DNA of 20,011 nucleotides, from positions 1 to 20,011 of IMG/VR virus record IMGVR_UViG_3300047470_000008, one strand, 5' to 3'. How positions within the stretch are numbered: position 1 is the stretch's first letter; each line of letters starts with the position of its first letter. Shown here piece after piece: positions 1 through 10,200 of this stretch. Source of the DNA: a virus. The notes beneath the pieces were generated by a model, which was given only the letters and a program-made list of their open reading frames with translations, did not search any database and was not told the origin of the DNA. The position numbers were made by a program, and so were the translations under genes.

Positions 1-1
1 C

Positions 2-745
2 ACCTCGGGTGCCCGCTACCACACGCCGGGCGATCAGGTCCTCGGTACGGTCACCAAGTTCAACGAGCGCGTCATCACCATCGACGACCTCCTGCTGACC
101 GACTACTTCACCGCCAACATCTACGAGGCGATGAACCACTTCGAGACCCGCTCGGAGATGACCAAGCAGCTCGGTGAAGAGCTGGCCCAGGCATACGACC
201 GGAACGTGGCTCGCACCATGATCCTGACGACCCGTATGTCGAACGTCGTGGACAACCTCCCCGGTGGCGGCAAGATCGTCAACGCGGCTCTGCTCACGGA
301 CAGCGACAAGATGGCTGCGGCCTTCTTCGACGCGGCTGCTGCTCTGGATGCCAAGTACATCCCGGCTGAGCGTCAGGCTGCTCTGAAGCCGGTGCAGTAC
401 TACGCCCTGGCCCAGAACACCAAGGTCATCAACAAGGACTGGGACGGCAAGGGTTCCTATTCGGACGGTAAGGTCTTCAAGATCGCGGACATCCCGGTCT
501 TCAAGTCGCTGAACCTCCCGAACGGCACGACCGTTGCAACCGGCCCGACCAAGTACCAGGGCGACTTCACGGCAACTGCCGGCATCATCTTCAACAAGGG
601 CCTCGCTGGCACTGTGAAGCTGCTCGATGTCGCTATCGAGAGCGAATACATGGTCTCGCGTCAGGGCACCCTGATCGTCGCCAAGTACGCTGTCGGTCAC
701 GGCGGTCTCCGTCCGGAATGCGGTCTGGAGCTGGCCACGGCCTAA
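2..745 (+). CDS. Major capsid protein, C-terminal part (T7 gp10A-like), partial
   Basis: This is the shell-forming protein of the phage head. The reading frame is open from base 2, so the N-terminus lies outside the window. About 247 residues are present, against about 345 for whole T7 gp10A. Recognition rests on the stretch ITIDDLLLTDYF followed by IYEAMNHFETRSEMTKQLGE, which closely follows T7 gp10 (ITIDGLLTAD, then EDAMNHYDVRSEYTAQLGE), and on the C-terminal AKYAVGHGGLRPE, which T7 has almost unchanged. The ATG at 131 is internal (the Met of EAMNHF), not the start. The -1 frame after the stop closes after about ten codons and no slippery run is visible, so a T7 10B-type frameshift product is not supported. 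A strong terminator follows directly, as after T7 gene 10. Confidence 0.96.
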   Translation, partial: TSGARYHTPGDQVLGTVTKFNERVITIDDLLLTDYFTANIYEAMNHFETRSEMTKQLGEELAQAYDRNVARTMILTTRMSNVVDNLPGGGKIVNAALLTDSDKMAAAFFDAAAALDAKYIPAERQAALKPVQYYALAQNTKVINKDWDGKGSYSDGKVFKIADIPVFKSLNLPNGTTVATGPTKYQGDFTATAGIIFNKGLAGTVKLLDVAIESEYMVSRQGTLIVAKYAVGHGGLRPECGLELATA

Positions 746-764
746 TCCACACCCACCACAACAG

Positions 765-797
765 AACCGGGGCTCCTTAGGGGGCCTCGGTTTTTTT
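765..797 (+). terminator. Intrinsic terminator after the capsid gene
   Basis: A 12-bp stem is formed by AACCGGGGCTCC (765-776) and GGGGCCTCGGTT (781-792), with two G-U pairs and a TTAG loop. Seven T's follow at 791-797. The position matches the T7 Tphi terminator behind gene 10, which lowers transcription of the tail genes relative to capsid. It is the most canonical terminator in the window. Confidence 0.9.
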
Positions 798-822
798 CGT
801 TCAACTCTCCACTGGAGGACAA

Positions 823-1410
823 ATGGCCAACGGCCTGACCCCACTGACAGAGCTTGAGGCGATCAACGAAATCCTCGCGACCAGCGCCGAAAGCCCTGTG
901 TCGACCCTTGAGGAGAACCAAGTGATCGACGCCTCGCTCGCCATGAATACCCTTCGGGCCACCTCGGTCGAGGTCCAAACCGTAGGCTGGAATTACAACC
1001 GGGAAGAGGGCGTGAGCTTGACCCCCGACCAGAACGGAGAGGTCATCCTTCCCCCGAACGTCCTGAGGGTCGATACCTCGGGAGAAAGCGCCAGCACGAA
1101 CGCCGTGCAGCGTGGTGCCCGCCTCTACGACAAGGGCAACCGAACCTACCAATTCGCCGGCAATGTGACGGTCGATTGGGTCCTCGGGCTCAGCTTCGAG
1201 GAACTCCCGTCAACTGCCCGCATCTACATCACCATCCGCGCCGCCCGCAAATACCAAGACAGGTACTTCGGGGATCAGGCGACCCACTCCTACACGGCAC
1301 AGGACGAGCAGAACGCTCGCGCCTCGATGATCGATGAGGAGATGGACAGCAACGACGCGAACATGCTGAGCGACAGCCAGTTCATGATCAAGCTCCGGGG
1401 CCGCGCCTAA
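823..1410 (+). CDS. Tail tubular protein A (T7 gp11-like, tail adaptor/gatekeeper)
   Basis: This protein forms the ring joining the head-tail connector to the tail nozzle. The product has 195 residues, against 196 for T7 gp11. It opens with LTPLTELEAINEILA and contains the family pattern GWNYN(R)E, then LYDKGNRTYQF and the helical IRAARKYQDRYFGD segment near the C-terminus, all typical of podophage tail tubular protein A. The ATG at 823 is preceded by GGAGG at 813-817. The gene sits directly behind the capsid terminator and abuts the gp12-like gene, which is the T7 order. Family and position agree, so the call is secure. Confidence 0.95.
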   Translation: MANGLTPLTELEAINEILATSAESPVSTLEENQVIDASLAMNTLRATSVEVQTVGWNYNREEGVSLTPDQNGEVILPPNVLRVDTSGESASTNAVQRGARLYDKGNRTYQFAGNVTVDWVLGLSFEELPSTARIYITIRAARKYQDRYFGDQATHSYTAQDEQNARASMIDEEMDSNDANMLSDSQFMIKLRGRA

Positions 1411-3885
1411 GTGGCCAAGGTCTCTGGCTCGATTGCCAACTTTGCCAACGGTGTCAGTCAGCAGGCTATGGCCTTGCGGCTGGCAACCCAAGGCGAACTC
1501 CAGACGAACGCCTACTCCACCATCGTGGACGGCCTTAAGAAGCGCCCTCCGACACAGCTCAGGGCCAACCTCGGGGCTGCCATCCCGGCGTCCGTCTTCA
1601 CCCACACCATCAACCGTGACGCGTTTGAGCGCTATGAGGTCATCCTGACCCCGGCCTCGATCCGCGTCTTCACCCTCGGCGGTGAGGAACGCTACGTCAA
1701 CGCGCCGGCTGGCCTCGACTATCTGGCCTACGACAGTGTCGCCTACAAGCGACCCCCGTATCGCGCCCTGACGGTCGGAGACTTCACGTTCATCACCAAC
1801 CAGACGACCAAGATCGAGCTGGACAACGCGGTGGTCGAACAGGTCTCCCCGAGCGAGGCCATCATCAACGTGCTGGCCGGCAACTACGGCAAGACCTACT
1901 CGATCAAGATCAACAACGTCGAGGTCGCCCAGTACCGGACGCCGGACGGCCAGAGCGCCGCCCAGAGCCCCGCCGTGGACGTCTCCTTCATCGCCCGCAG
2001 GCTCGCCACTGGTGAGACCGTAGCCATGGAAACGACGGTCAACAGTCAGGCCAACGGCAACTGGACATGGAAGGTCACGGACACCGCACTCTCGGCCAAC
2101 GGCATCACTGCCGGCAACGGCTGGACGGTGAAGGTCTTCAAGTCGACGATCTACATCAAGAAGGACGACGGGGCCGAGTTCAGCATCTCCTGCGACGACG
2201 GCTACAACGGCAACGCCATGAAGGCCATGCGCAAGACCGTGCAGGACTTCGCGGACCTCCCGGCTTACTGCGAGGACGATGTCGCCATTGAGGTGACCGG
2301 CTCTGTCGGCACCGAGTTCGACAACTACTACGTTCGGTTCGATCGGCAGGACGCCAACTCCTCCATCGGGGTCTGGCGGGAAATCCCCAAGCCTGGGATC
2401 ACCAAGGCGCTCAAGGGTTCCACGATGCCCCATGTTCTCGTTCGCGAGGCAGACGGCTCGTTCACCTTCAGGGCAGCCGACTGGGACCAGCGTAAGGCCG
2501 GCGATGACAAGATCGCCCCAGGCCCGTCCTTCGTGGGCAACAAGATCAACGAGCTGCTGTTCTTCAAGAACCGCCTCGGCTTCCTGGCCGATGAGAACGT
2601 GATCCTGTCCCGAGCTGGCAGCTTCTACGACTACTGGCGCTCGACCGCGACGGCTCTGCTCGACGATGATCCCATCGACGTGGCGGCAACCGACAACGGC
2701 GTCTCAGTGCTTCGCAGCGCGGTGGCTACGGCTGACCGGCTGGTGCTGTTCGCGGACCAGACGCAGTTCACCCTGATGGGCAACGAACTGCTGACCCCAA
2801 AGACAGCCTCGATCCGTCCCTCGACCTCGTTCTCGACGTCGTCAGTGGCGCGGCCTGTAAGGGCTGGCAGCTCGATGTTCTTCCCGGTCGACCGTGGGCA
2901 GTTCACCATGATCCGCGACTACAGGATCGACGTGAACACCGGCCTAGCGGACGCCGCAGATACGACTGGGCATGTCCCTCAGTATCTCCCAGGCACGGCC
3001 CTGAAGATCGCTGCATCGACCCATGAGGACATCCTCGTGGTGCAGTGTGAGGGAGACCCCACGGCGCTCTACGTCTACAAGTACTACTGGTCGAACGATC
3101 AGCAGCTCCAGGCGAGCTGGTCCCGCTGGACCTTCCCCGGTGTCACCGCAATCCTCGACATCGACTTCATCGACAGCCAGCTCATCATGGTCGTCAACCG
3201 TGGCGACACGGCACACATTGAGGTCATGGAAATCCAGCCAGGTGGTGTCGACCCCAACATGCGCTTCGTGGTCAACCTCGACCGGCGCTTCAGGATCGAC
3301 GCAGCCGTTGGCCGTTCCTATGACCCGTACAGCGACCTGACCCTGATCCCGATGACCGAGGACATCACCACAGCCGCGTACAGATGCGTGACTGCCGGTG
3401 ACGCCGTGAAGGTCATGGAGCCGGGGCTGGAGATCAAGATCGTCTCAGCGACCCCCTCGCTGGTGGTCCTGCAGGGCGACGTCAGGAACGTCTCGCTCTA
3501 CTTCGGGACGGACTACGAGATGCGCTACAGGCTGTCCACCATCTTCATCCGGCAAGAGAGCCGTTCGGGTGGTGTCTCGGTGATCACTGAGGGGCGGATG
3601 CAGCTCCTGCAGCTCCTCCTCCAGTTCTCCAAATCGGCCTACTTCAGGGTCGAGGTCACGCCGATGGCGAGGGAGACGCGAGCCTACTTCTCGATGGGCC
3701 GGCTCATGGGCGACCCCAACAACATGGTCGACGTGGTCAACCTTAGCGACGGAGCCTTCCGGGTTCCGATCCTGTCCAAGAACGACCGGGTCTCCATCGA
3801 GATCGTCAACGACAGCTACCTCCCGGCCTGCCTGCTCTCCGCAGAGTGGATCGGCAACTACGTCCAGAAATCAACAAGGATTTGA
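1411..3885 (+). CDS. Tail tubular protein B (T7 gp12-like nozzle)
   Basis: This is the main tail nozzle protein through which DNA leaves the virion. The product has 824 residues, against 794 in T7. It starts MAKVSGSIANFANGVSQQ and has DGLKKRPPTQ, INRDAFERYEV, ADGSFTFRAADW, SFVGNKINELLFFKNRLGFL, DDDPIDVA and the C-terminal WIGNYVQKS, each with a recognisable T7 gp12 counterpart (for example GISQQ, GLQKRPP, LINRDEHEQYY, RNRLGFLSGENIILSR, DDDPIDVAVS, WEGNYLRRS). The start is GTG at 1411, immediately after the TAA of the gp11-like gene with no spacer and only a weak ribosome site. Translation is therefore probably coupled. The TGA overlaps the next ATG by one base. Confidence 0.96.
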   Translation: MAKVSGSIANFANGVSQQAMALRLATQGELQTNAYSTIVDGLKKRPPTQLRANLGAAIPASVFTHTINRDAFERYEVILTPASIRVFTLGGEERYVNAPAGLDYLAYDSVAYKRPPYRALTVGDFTFITNQTTKIELDNAVVEQVSPSEAIINVLAGNYGKTYSIKINNVEVAQYRTPDGQSAAQSPAVDVSFIARRLATGETVAMETTVNSQANGNWTWKVTDTALSANGITAGNGWTVKVFKSTIYIKKDDGAEFSISCDDGYNGNAMKAMRKTVQDFADLPAYCEDDVAIEVTGSVGTEFDNYYVRFDRQDANSSIGVWREIPKPGITKALKGSTMPHVLVREADGSFTFRAADWDQRKAGDDKIAPGPSFVGNKINELLFFKNRLGFLADENVILSRAGSFYDYWRSTATALLDDDPIDVAATDNGVSVLRSAVATADRLVLFADQTQFTLMGNELLTPKTASIRPSTSFSTSSVARPVRAGSSMFFPVDRGQFTMIRDYRIDVNTGLADAADTTGHVPQYLPGTALKIAASTHEDILVVQCEGDPTALYVYKYYWSNDQQLQASWSRWTFPGVTAILDIDFIDSQLIMVVNRGDTAHIEVMEIQPGGVDPNMRFVVNLDRRFRIDAAVGRSYDPYSDLTLIPMTEDITTAAYRCVTAGDAVKVMEPGLEIKIVSATPSLVVLQGDVRNVSLYFGTDYEMRYRLSTIFIRQESRSGGVSVITEGRMQLLQLLLQFSKSAYFRVEVTPMARETRAYFSMGRLMGDPNNMVDVVNLSDGAFRVPILSKNDRVSIEIVNDSYLPACLLSAEWIGNYVQKSTRI

Positions 3886-4346
3886 TGATCACAATTCGCA
3901 GGGCCAAGGTGGCCGACGCTATCTCCCTGGCCCCGCGTTTGAGGTCAGCAGACCGGGATGAAATCAAAGCGGCCTTGGGCATGACGCCTGAGGCTGCTCT
4001 ACCCCTGTTCATTCAGGGCAACTACGTGTGGGCCGGCGTCGAGCCATCGGGGGAAGTCTTCGGGCTCTTCGGTGTCGATCCGGTCCACAACAACCCCTAC
4101 CTGGGGATCGTTTGGATGGTCACTTCCCCGGCCATCATGGATCACCGTCGAGAGCTGATTAAGCTCGCCCCGAAGTGGCTCAAAAGGCTCCACCGTGTGC
4201 GGCCCCTGATCGGCAACCATATCGACGCCCGCAACACCACGCACATCCGCTGGCTCAAGCGTATGGGTTTCTCGTTCCTGAGGACCCATCCCGAGTTCGG
4301 CGTTGAGAAGCGTCCCTTCCACGAATTTGCAAGATTGAGGTCATAA
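3885..4346 (+). CDS. Internal virion protein A (T7 gp13-like, GNAT-related fold)
   Basis: The product has 153 residues starting at the ATG at 3885, whose A is the last base of the upstream TGA (TGATG overlap). A longer reading from 3846 would sit inside the gp12-like gene and is not needed. It opens MITIRRAKVADA and carries NTTHIRWLKRMGFSFL near the C-terminus, matching T7 gp13 (MMTIRPTKSTDF and NTSHIRFLKTIGA). Proteins of this family look like GNAT acetyltransferases, but I see no clear acetyl-CoA loop (Q/RxxGxG/A), so catalysis should not be assumed. T7 gp13 is needed for virion morphogenesis. The gene begins the block of ejection-protein genes. Confidence 0.88.
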   Translation: MITIRRAKVADAISLAPRLRSADRDEIKAALGMTPEAALPLFIQGNYVWAGVEPSGEVFGLFGVDPVHNNPYLGIVWMVTSPAIMDHRRELIKLAPKWLKRLHRVRPLIGNHIDARNTTHIRWLKRMGFSFLRTHPEFGVEKRPFHEFARLRS

Positions 4347-4348
4347 CG

Positions 4349-4894
4349 ATGTGCGTAGGCGCAGTCGCAATGGCTGTTGCTCAGTTCGCCCTGTCCGCTG
4401 CTGGCACTGTCGCTGGCTTTGTCGGCCAGTCGCAGCAGGCTGAGGCGCAGCAGCAATACTACAAGAACAACCGTGAGGCCGCGAACAAGGCAGCCGTCAA
4501 CACCTACGCTGCCAACCAGAACCGCGCCCTACAGGAACGCAAGGCTGCCTCGCAAGAGACCCAGCAGTTGCAGACTGACGCCATGCGCGCGAGGGGCACC
4601 GCAGAGGTTGCCGCTGGTGAAGCCGGTGTGACGGGCCTGTCGGTCAACGCCTTGATTGGCGACTACTACGGGCAGCAGGGCCGCTACGAGCGCACCCTCG
4701 ACAACAATTACCAGATGCAGGCCGACTACCTCCGTGGGGAGATGGACGCCACCCAGGCTCAGGCCGAGGGTCGCATCAACTCGGTCCAGCAGGGCCAGAA
4801 GCCATCGTTCGCTGACGCTGCCATCCGTATCCTCGGCGGCGGTCTCGACGCATACGGCGGGTATCAACGCGCCAAAGCAGCAGGGGTCGCATAA
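4349..4894 (+). CDS. Internal virion protein B (T7 gp14-like ejection protein)
   Basis: The product has 181 residues, against 196 for T7 gp14. It begins with MCVGAVAMAVAQFALSAAG, a short Cys followed by a hydrophobic segment as in T7 gp14 (MCWMAAIPIAI). A long Ala/Gln-rich helical region follows (roughly residues 28-150). A second small hydrophobic stretch, AIRILGGGLDAYGG, lies near the C-terminus. T7 gp14 is ejected into the cell and forms an outer-membrane pore for DNA entry; the same role is inferred here. GAGG at 4336-4339 precedes the ATG, and TAA overlaps the next ATG (ATAATG). The identification rests on position, length and N-terminal pattern more than on long identities. Confidence 0.88.
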   Translation: MCVGAVAMAVAQFALSAAGTVAGFVGQSQQAEAQQQYYKNNREAANKAAVNTYAANQNRALQERKAASQETQQLQTDAMRARGTAEVAAGEAGVTGLSVNALIGDYYGQQGRYERTLDNNYQMQADYLRGEMDATQAQAEGRINSVQQGQKPSFADAAIRILGGGLDAYGGYQRAKAAGVA

Positions 4895-7209
4895 TGGCAC
4901 AAGGAAGAGTTCAAGCACCGGACCTACAGTCGAACGCGAGGCTCACGCCAGCGCCGATGCAGTCCGACACATACGCCCCACCGCCGCAGCCGGCCAAGAA
5001 CGAGAACCTGTTCCGTCTGGCTGACGCGCTCAGCTCCTTCTCGGGCAGCGTTGGGAACCTCGTCGGGGTCGCCGGTAGGAAGTCCAAGGAAGATCAGGCC
5101 CGAGAGGATGCCGCCTTCCAGATGCACATCGCCGGCCAGACCCTCGCGCAGACCCGCAAGGACATCGCTGACGGCAAGATGATGGTCACCGACGACAAGC
5201 TCGCCAATGCGGCCCGCCAGTCGGTCTATGGTGGCAAGTGGGCGGAAGGCCTAGCGTCCGACACTGACACCGAGCTGCAGACCGACTTCAACTGGGACAC
5301 CGGCAACCCGGAAGAGTTCCTCGCCAAGAAGTTCCAAGAGAACATCGAGAAGAGCGGACTGACCGACCCGAACGCCATCGCGGCTGCCGGCAAGGCCTGG
5401 GACAACTACAAGACCTCGGTCCTCGCCAAGCAGCAGGACTACCGCATCAAGCGGACGAACCAATCGACCGTCGACACCGCGTTCACGGTCATCAGCGACA
5501 AGGCCAATGAGTGGGCCGGCAAGGGCATGGACCCGAAGCAGTTCGCCACGAACCTCAATGCGATGCGCAAAGAGCTGGGCGTCAAGGGCTCCCTCGGGGC
5601 CAACGACGAAGCGCTCGATCAGGAGTACCTCAACGCCGCCGCAAGGATGGCCACGACGAACCCTGAGTATGCCGTGGCGATGGTTGACGCCGAGTATGAC
5701 GGACGCGCTGGAAAGACGTCCCTGTCGGCTCAGCGTGACTACCGCGACCGCGTCCTCCAGATCAAGGCCGAGGCTGCTAAGGCAATCGGCTTGCGCAGTG
5801 ACGCCGAGCAGAAAGCTTCCATGGCTGCCTCCGCTGACGAGCTGGTTGCATCGGGCAAGGGTGACCAGATCACTGACACCCCGTGGTTCGACCACAAGGG
5901 CGAGCAGCACAACGAGAGCGGCGAGACGATCAAGAAGGAGGCCTACCAGCGCTTCCTGATCAAGTCCCGCGACACCGCTGCAAAGGACAAGGAGACCGGC
6001 GAGCAAACCCTGGCTAGGGAGCTGAGGGTCGCCAACTCTTCCGGCGTCGAACACCCAGGCCTCAAGGCTGAGGTTGGAGGCGTCTTCCAGGCCGCTTCGG
6101 TGGACATGACGCAGGACCCCCAGGCAATGGATCGGGTCATGCAGAAGGTCAAGACGGCCCAGTGGCTCTACAACAATTCCAAGAACACCTACATGGCCTA
6201 CACCAAGGAGGAAGACCGGGACTTCATGGAGAGCTTCATCCTCGCCAAGAACGATATGCCCGGTAAGGATGGACGCCAGATGTCCGATCAGGCTGCCCTG
6301 GAGTTCGCCATCAGGACTTCCCAGCCGGTACAGGTCGACGGCCTGAACTTCACCAAGGCTCAGAACGACGCCATTGACGCCGCGACCAAGACCCTGGGCC
6401 GATCCCCTGGCTGGCTGTGGGGTGAGAATGACGCTGAGCCTGTCAATTCCGCCGCAGCCCAGCAGCGTGTCGCCTCCATGGCCAAGCGCTTCGTGCGTGG
6501 TGGCTGGAATGCCGACAAGGCGATTGAGGCTGCCAAGGATTACGTCAAGCGCACCTCGACGACCTACAACGGCGTCCTGCTGGAGACGGGTTCGATGGTC
6601 CTGCCGGATAACTTCCAGCCGGCCATGGACACCATCATCTCGGACTTCGTGAAGGAGAACCCCCGCGTTCTGCCGACCCACGACATCTCAGCCGGCGACA
6701 TCTCGATCATCCCCATTGGCGACATCAACCGTTCCAACGGGCGGTTCATGCTGGTCAGCAAGGAGGACGGCAAAATCCTCCCGATCATGGATGACAAGAC
6801 TGGCCAACCCCACTTCGTCACCCTCACACGGATCAGGGAAGTCGCCAAGATCGCGGACACCGAGGCTACCGCCAAGGCTACCAACGGCGTGACCCTTCAG
6901 GGTGCAGCCCGAGCCCGTGGTCTGGTCTCCGCTTCCGATGGTCGATACGTCGATCCCAAGACCCGCGAGTACTACGACATCACGATCCCAGAGGCCGGTG
7001 GCGCTCCGGTGGTCAAGAAGTCCGGTCAGCGGGCCAAGGCAGCGGTGTTCGACGACAAGGCGAAAGCTGCAGGCATCAGCGTTGGTGACCTAGTGCGGCC
7101 TCCGAAGGACAAGCCCAAGGCTCCCAAGCCGAGACGAACTCCCTCGATCAAGCCACTCTACGACGACAACGGCATCATGCCACCGCTGAGCCCTCGCATC
7201 AGCAACTAA
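4894..7209 (+). CDS. Internal core protein (T7 gp15-like ejection protein)
   Basis: The product has 771 residues, against 747 for T7 gp15, and is mostly helical and rich in charged residues. It starts at the ATG overlapping the preceding TAA. A stretch with YVKRTSTTYNGVLL followed by GSMVLPDNFQP resembles T7 gp15 (FLKESTYTFTG, then VIPKNM). The C-terminal 60 residues are basic and Pro/Lys-rich (DKPKAPKPRRTPS), comparable to the basic end of T7 gp15. In T7 this protein forms the periplasmic tunnel of the ejectosome together with gp16 and is ejected into the cell before the DNA. A hairpin follows the stop before the gp16-like gene. Confidence 0.92.
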   Translation: MAQGRVQAPDLQSNARLTPAPMQSDTYAPPPQPAKNENLFRLADALSSFSGSVGNLVGVAGRKSKEDQAREDAAFQMHIAGQTLAQTRKDIADGKMMVTDDKLANAARQSVYGGKWAEGLASDTDTELQTDFNWDTGNPEEFLAKKFQENIEKSGLTDPNAIAAAGKAWDNYKTSVLAKQQDYRIKRTNQSTVDTAFTVISDKANEWAGKGMDPKQFATNLNAMRKELGVKGSLGANDEALDQEYLNAAARMATTNPEYAVAMVDAEYDGRAGKTSLSAQRDYRDRVLQIKAEAAKAIGLRSDAEQKASMAASADELVASGKGDQITDTPWFDHKGEQHNESGETIKKEAYQRFLIKSRDTAAKDKETGEQTLARELRVANSSGVEHPGLKAEVGGVFQAASVDMTQDPQAMDRVMQKVKTAQWLYNNSKNTYMAYTKEEDRDFMESFILAKNDMPGKDGRQMSDQAALEFAIRTSQPVQVDGLNFTKAQNDAIDAATKTLGRSPGWLWGENDAEPVNSAAAQQRVASMAKRFVRGGWNADKAIEAAKDYVKRTSTTYNGVLLETGSMVLPDNFQPAMDTIISDFVKENPRVLPTHDISAGDISIIPIGDINRSNGRFMLVSKEDGKILPIMDDKTGQPHFVTLTRIREVAKIADTEATAKATNGVTLQGAARARGLVSASDGRYVDPKTREYYDITIPEAGGAPVVKKSGQRAKAAVFDDKAKAAGISVGDLVRPPKDKPKAPKPRRTPSIKPLYDDNGIMPPLSPRISN

Positions 7210-7214
7210 CCCTC

Positions 7215-7246
7215 AGGCCCTCGGATCACCTTCCGGGGGCCTTTCC
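7215..7246 (+). terminator. Hairpin between gp15- and gp16-like genes, weak terminator or processing site
   Basis: AGGCCCTCGG (7215-7224) and CCGGGGGCCT (7233-7242) form a 10-bp stem with one G-U pair and an 8-base loop. They are followed only by TTCC, so termination would be partial. The hairpin sits in the 58-bp gap upstream of the gp16-like ribosome site. It is closely related in sequence to the hairpin at 10973-11003. An mRNA-stabilising or RNase-processing role is also possible. Confidence 0.6.
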
Positions 7247-7267
7247 AATTCACCCACAAGGAGCCTC

Positions 7268-10200
7268 ATGAAGGTTACAGCAGATCAAGTCATCGCCGGC
7301 CTCCAGAGGCGCGGTGTGCCATTGCACGTCGCCCAAGGCGTTGCGATGAACTTCGCCGATGAGAGCAGCTTCAACACCGACATCAACGAGCAGAACCCCT
7401 CGGCTGGTCGCGGAGGCTTCGGCCTCGCCCAGTGGACAGGCGGTCGCCGTGTCGCTCTGGAGAACTTCGCCTCCCATCGTGGCACTGCCGCCAGTGACCT
7501 CGACACCCAGCTCGACTTCTTCATGGACGAGAACTCCACCTCGGAGGCCAGTGCATGGCAGAAGGTCATGGGTGCCCAGACGTCCAATGAGGCCGCTGCA
7601 CAATTCGTCCAGCATTGGGAACGCCCACGGGCTGACTACCTCGCCCAGCGACAGGCCAAGTACCGTGGCGGCTCCTCAGACATTTCCATGGGAACCGGCG
7701 ACGTCCACCAGTGGTTCACCGCTCAGCCGGCTGCCCAGCCCAACACGGCAACTGACCCGAGCCTGTGGCAGACTGTCCAAGACAGCGCGGCTCAGAACCA
7801 GACGCTCCCGTGGGTCACCGATATGTGGGCTCGCGGCTCCTACGACAAGCCCCAGGCTGACCCTAACTGGTCCCTCGACCAGAAGCGTATTGCGGCCGAT
7901 TTCGCAGCTCGCAACATCCCCGAGAGCGAGATCAAGACCTACTCTGAAGGTCGCGGCGCGGTGGGCCTGACTTCGGTCTCTGAGGCCGACTATCAGGACA
8001 ACCTCGGGCGCATCAAGCACGACTTCGATCAGCGCACCCGACTGGCCAATTCCGGCTTCACCGGCACGGTCCTCGACATCGCCAACTCGATCCTCGATCC
8101 GGTTGCCCTCGCGGGTGACGCTATGGGCGGCGCTTTCGGCCACGCCTTGGTGTTCGGCGCGAAGGCCGGTCGGCTCTCCAACGTCCTGCGGGGCGCTGCG
8201 GTGGGTGCGGCTGCCGGCTTCGGTGGCACTGCCGCCACGATGGCCAACCCGAACACGAACCAGATGGACCTCCTCGCGGGGACCATTCTCGGTGCCGGCA
8301 TAGGTGGCGTTGCTGGTCACCTCTTCGCTCATCCCTCGACGGCCTTTGAGGCTGAGGGTCTGAGGCGCGCTGCGGCCAACGCTGTGGATGCCCATGAGGG
8401 TCTCGCCATGCCGGGTTCCGTGGGTGCCGCCAAGGCTACCCCTGCCAAGCCGTTCCTCGACGAGGACAAGCTCATCGCTCAGGTCGACGACCGGGACTTC
8501 GCGGAGACCTTCGGTGGTCGCTTCCGCGTCGACCTCGCGGCCAAGATGATGGAAGACGACAACCACCTGATCAACGCTGCTGCCGGCCTCGTGCAGGATG
8601 GCGTCGGCAAGAAGGGTGGCGCTGTCAACAACATCTCGGCTTCCGAGGACATGACCCGCCTCTTCGAAGAGAAGGTCATTTACCACGAACAGGTCTACAA
8701 GACCCAGGTCAAGGACTACGCTACGCGCCAGGACAAGAGCCTGAAAGGCATCCAGATCGAGCGCAAGTTCAACGACGAGGTCGACGCCTACATCCGCGAC
8801 CGGGCGGCGGGCCGGGAAGACCGCTACGACGATGCGGTGCGCAAGGCTGGCGACAAGCAAGTCTCGCTCTATTCCGACGCGCTCAAGATGATGCAGAACC
8901 CCTTCCTCCGTGAAGGCTTTGCGGATGCTCGCCCGGTGCTGAACGCGGACGTCGTCAAGGCTGACCCTCACTTCGCCCCGCGTTTCTGGGAAGCTCCCAA
9001 GCTGATGGAAGCACGGCGGATGTTCGGTGAGGACGCGGTCTCGAACCTCATTGGTCGAGCCATGAAGTCCGCCAACACGGCACTCAATGACGACGTGATC
9101 GAGCGCACCTCCAAGGCCTTCACCAAGGCAATCATGGACCGGGCTCACGGGCTCGATGACGTGACCAACTTCAACCTATCCCAGGCCAACCTCGACGGTC
9201 TTCTGGAGATGCTGGAGAAGAACTACGGGCTGATCAAGGAAGACGTGGACGCCCTGAAGTGGTCGCTCTCCGGGGCCGGCAAGAAAGGCACCGACAAGGG
9301 CGCTGACGGCCACATGAAGTCCCGCCTGCTGCTCGACGAGAGTATGCCGGGGGTCATGATGAGGAACAACCTCACGGGCACCACGGAGGAGCTGAAGCTC
9401 TCCGACCTGTTCTCGACGGACGCCAAGGCCAACTTCACCCGCTATATGCGCAGCACCATGGGCCGCGTGGCTCTGGCTCGCTACCGCTGGAGTGACGGCG
9501 CTGGCAACCTTGTGATCAACGGCTTCACGTCCGACGCCGACTGGAACAAATACATCCAGTTGACCAAGCAGCGGAACGCCGAGCTTATCTCCGCAGGCAA
9601 GATCACCAAGGCTCAGGCAGACACCGGCATCAAGCGCATGGAGTTCGCCTACGCCACGATCCTCGGTCGCCCCACCAACACCCTCGACGCCACCAACGCC
9701 GGCTGGACCCTCAGGATGCTCCGCAAGTTCAACTTCGCGCGCATCATGAACCAAGTCGGCTTCGCCCAGCTCTCCGAGATCGGGATGCCTATCGCGTCCC
9801 TCGGGTGGAAGGCTGCTCTGTCCCAAGCGCCGGCCCTACGCCGCGTCGTGAACCAAGACGGAGCGTCGATCCTGAAGTCCGGTCTAGCTGACGATCTGGA
9901 GGCCATCCTGGGTGTGGGTGCAGACCGCCTCACGCACAGCTCCAACTACAACCTCGAAGACATCACGCACCTCTACGAAGAGCCTACCTCGACGTGGAAG
10001 GATGTGGTCGAGAGGGGCCTGAACAAGGCCAACAAGGCTACCTCGGAAATCTCGGGTCTCACTCAGGCCAACGTCATGCTGGAACGCTGGACCGCTGCGG
10101 CGATCATCCAAAGGTTCTCCGACATGGCGCACGGCGGCAAGGCTTTCTCGGCCAAGCGGCTGGCTGACCTGGGCATGGACAAGGACATGACCGACCGCGT

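Noticed and set aside
735-780. Programmed frameshift at the capsid end, as for T7 10A/10B
   Set aside because: No slippery sequence is visible. The -1 frame stops after about ten codons inside the terminator, and the +1 frame would run into the next gene without known similarity.
5251-6681. 476-codon minus-strand frame opposite the gp15-like gene
   Set aside because: Low-complexity Leu/Val/Gly/Arg shadow of a supported gene with no start signal. The same applies to minus-strand frames at 7676-9148, 1210-2433 and 12319-13458.
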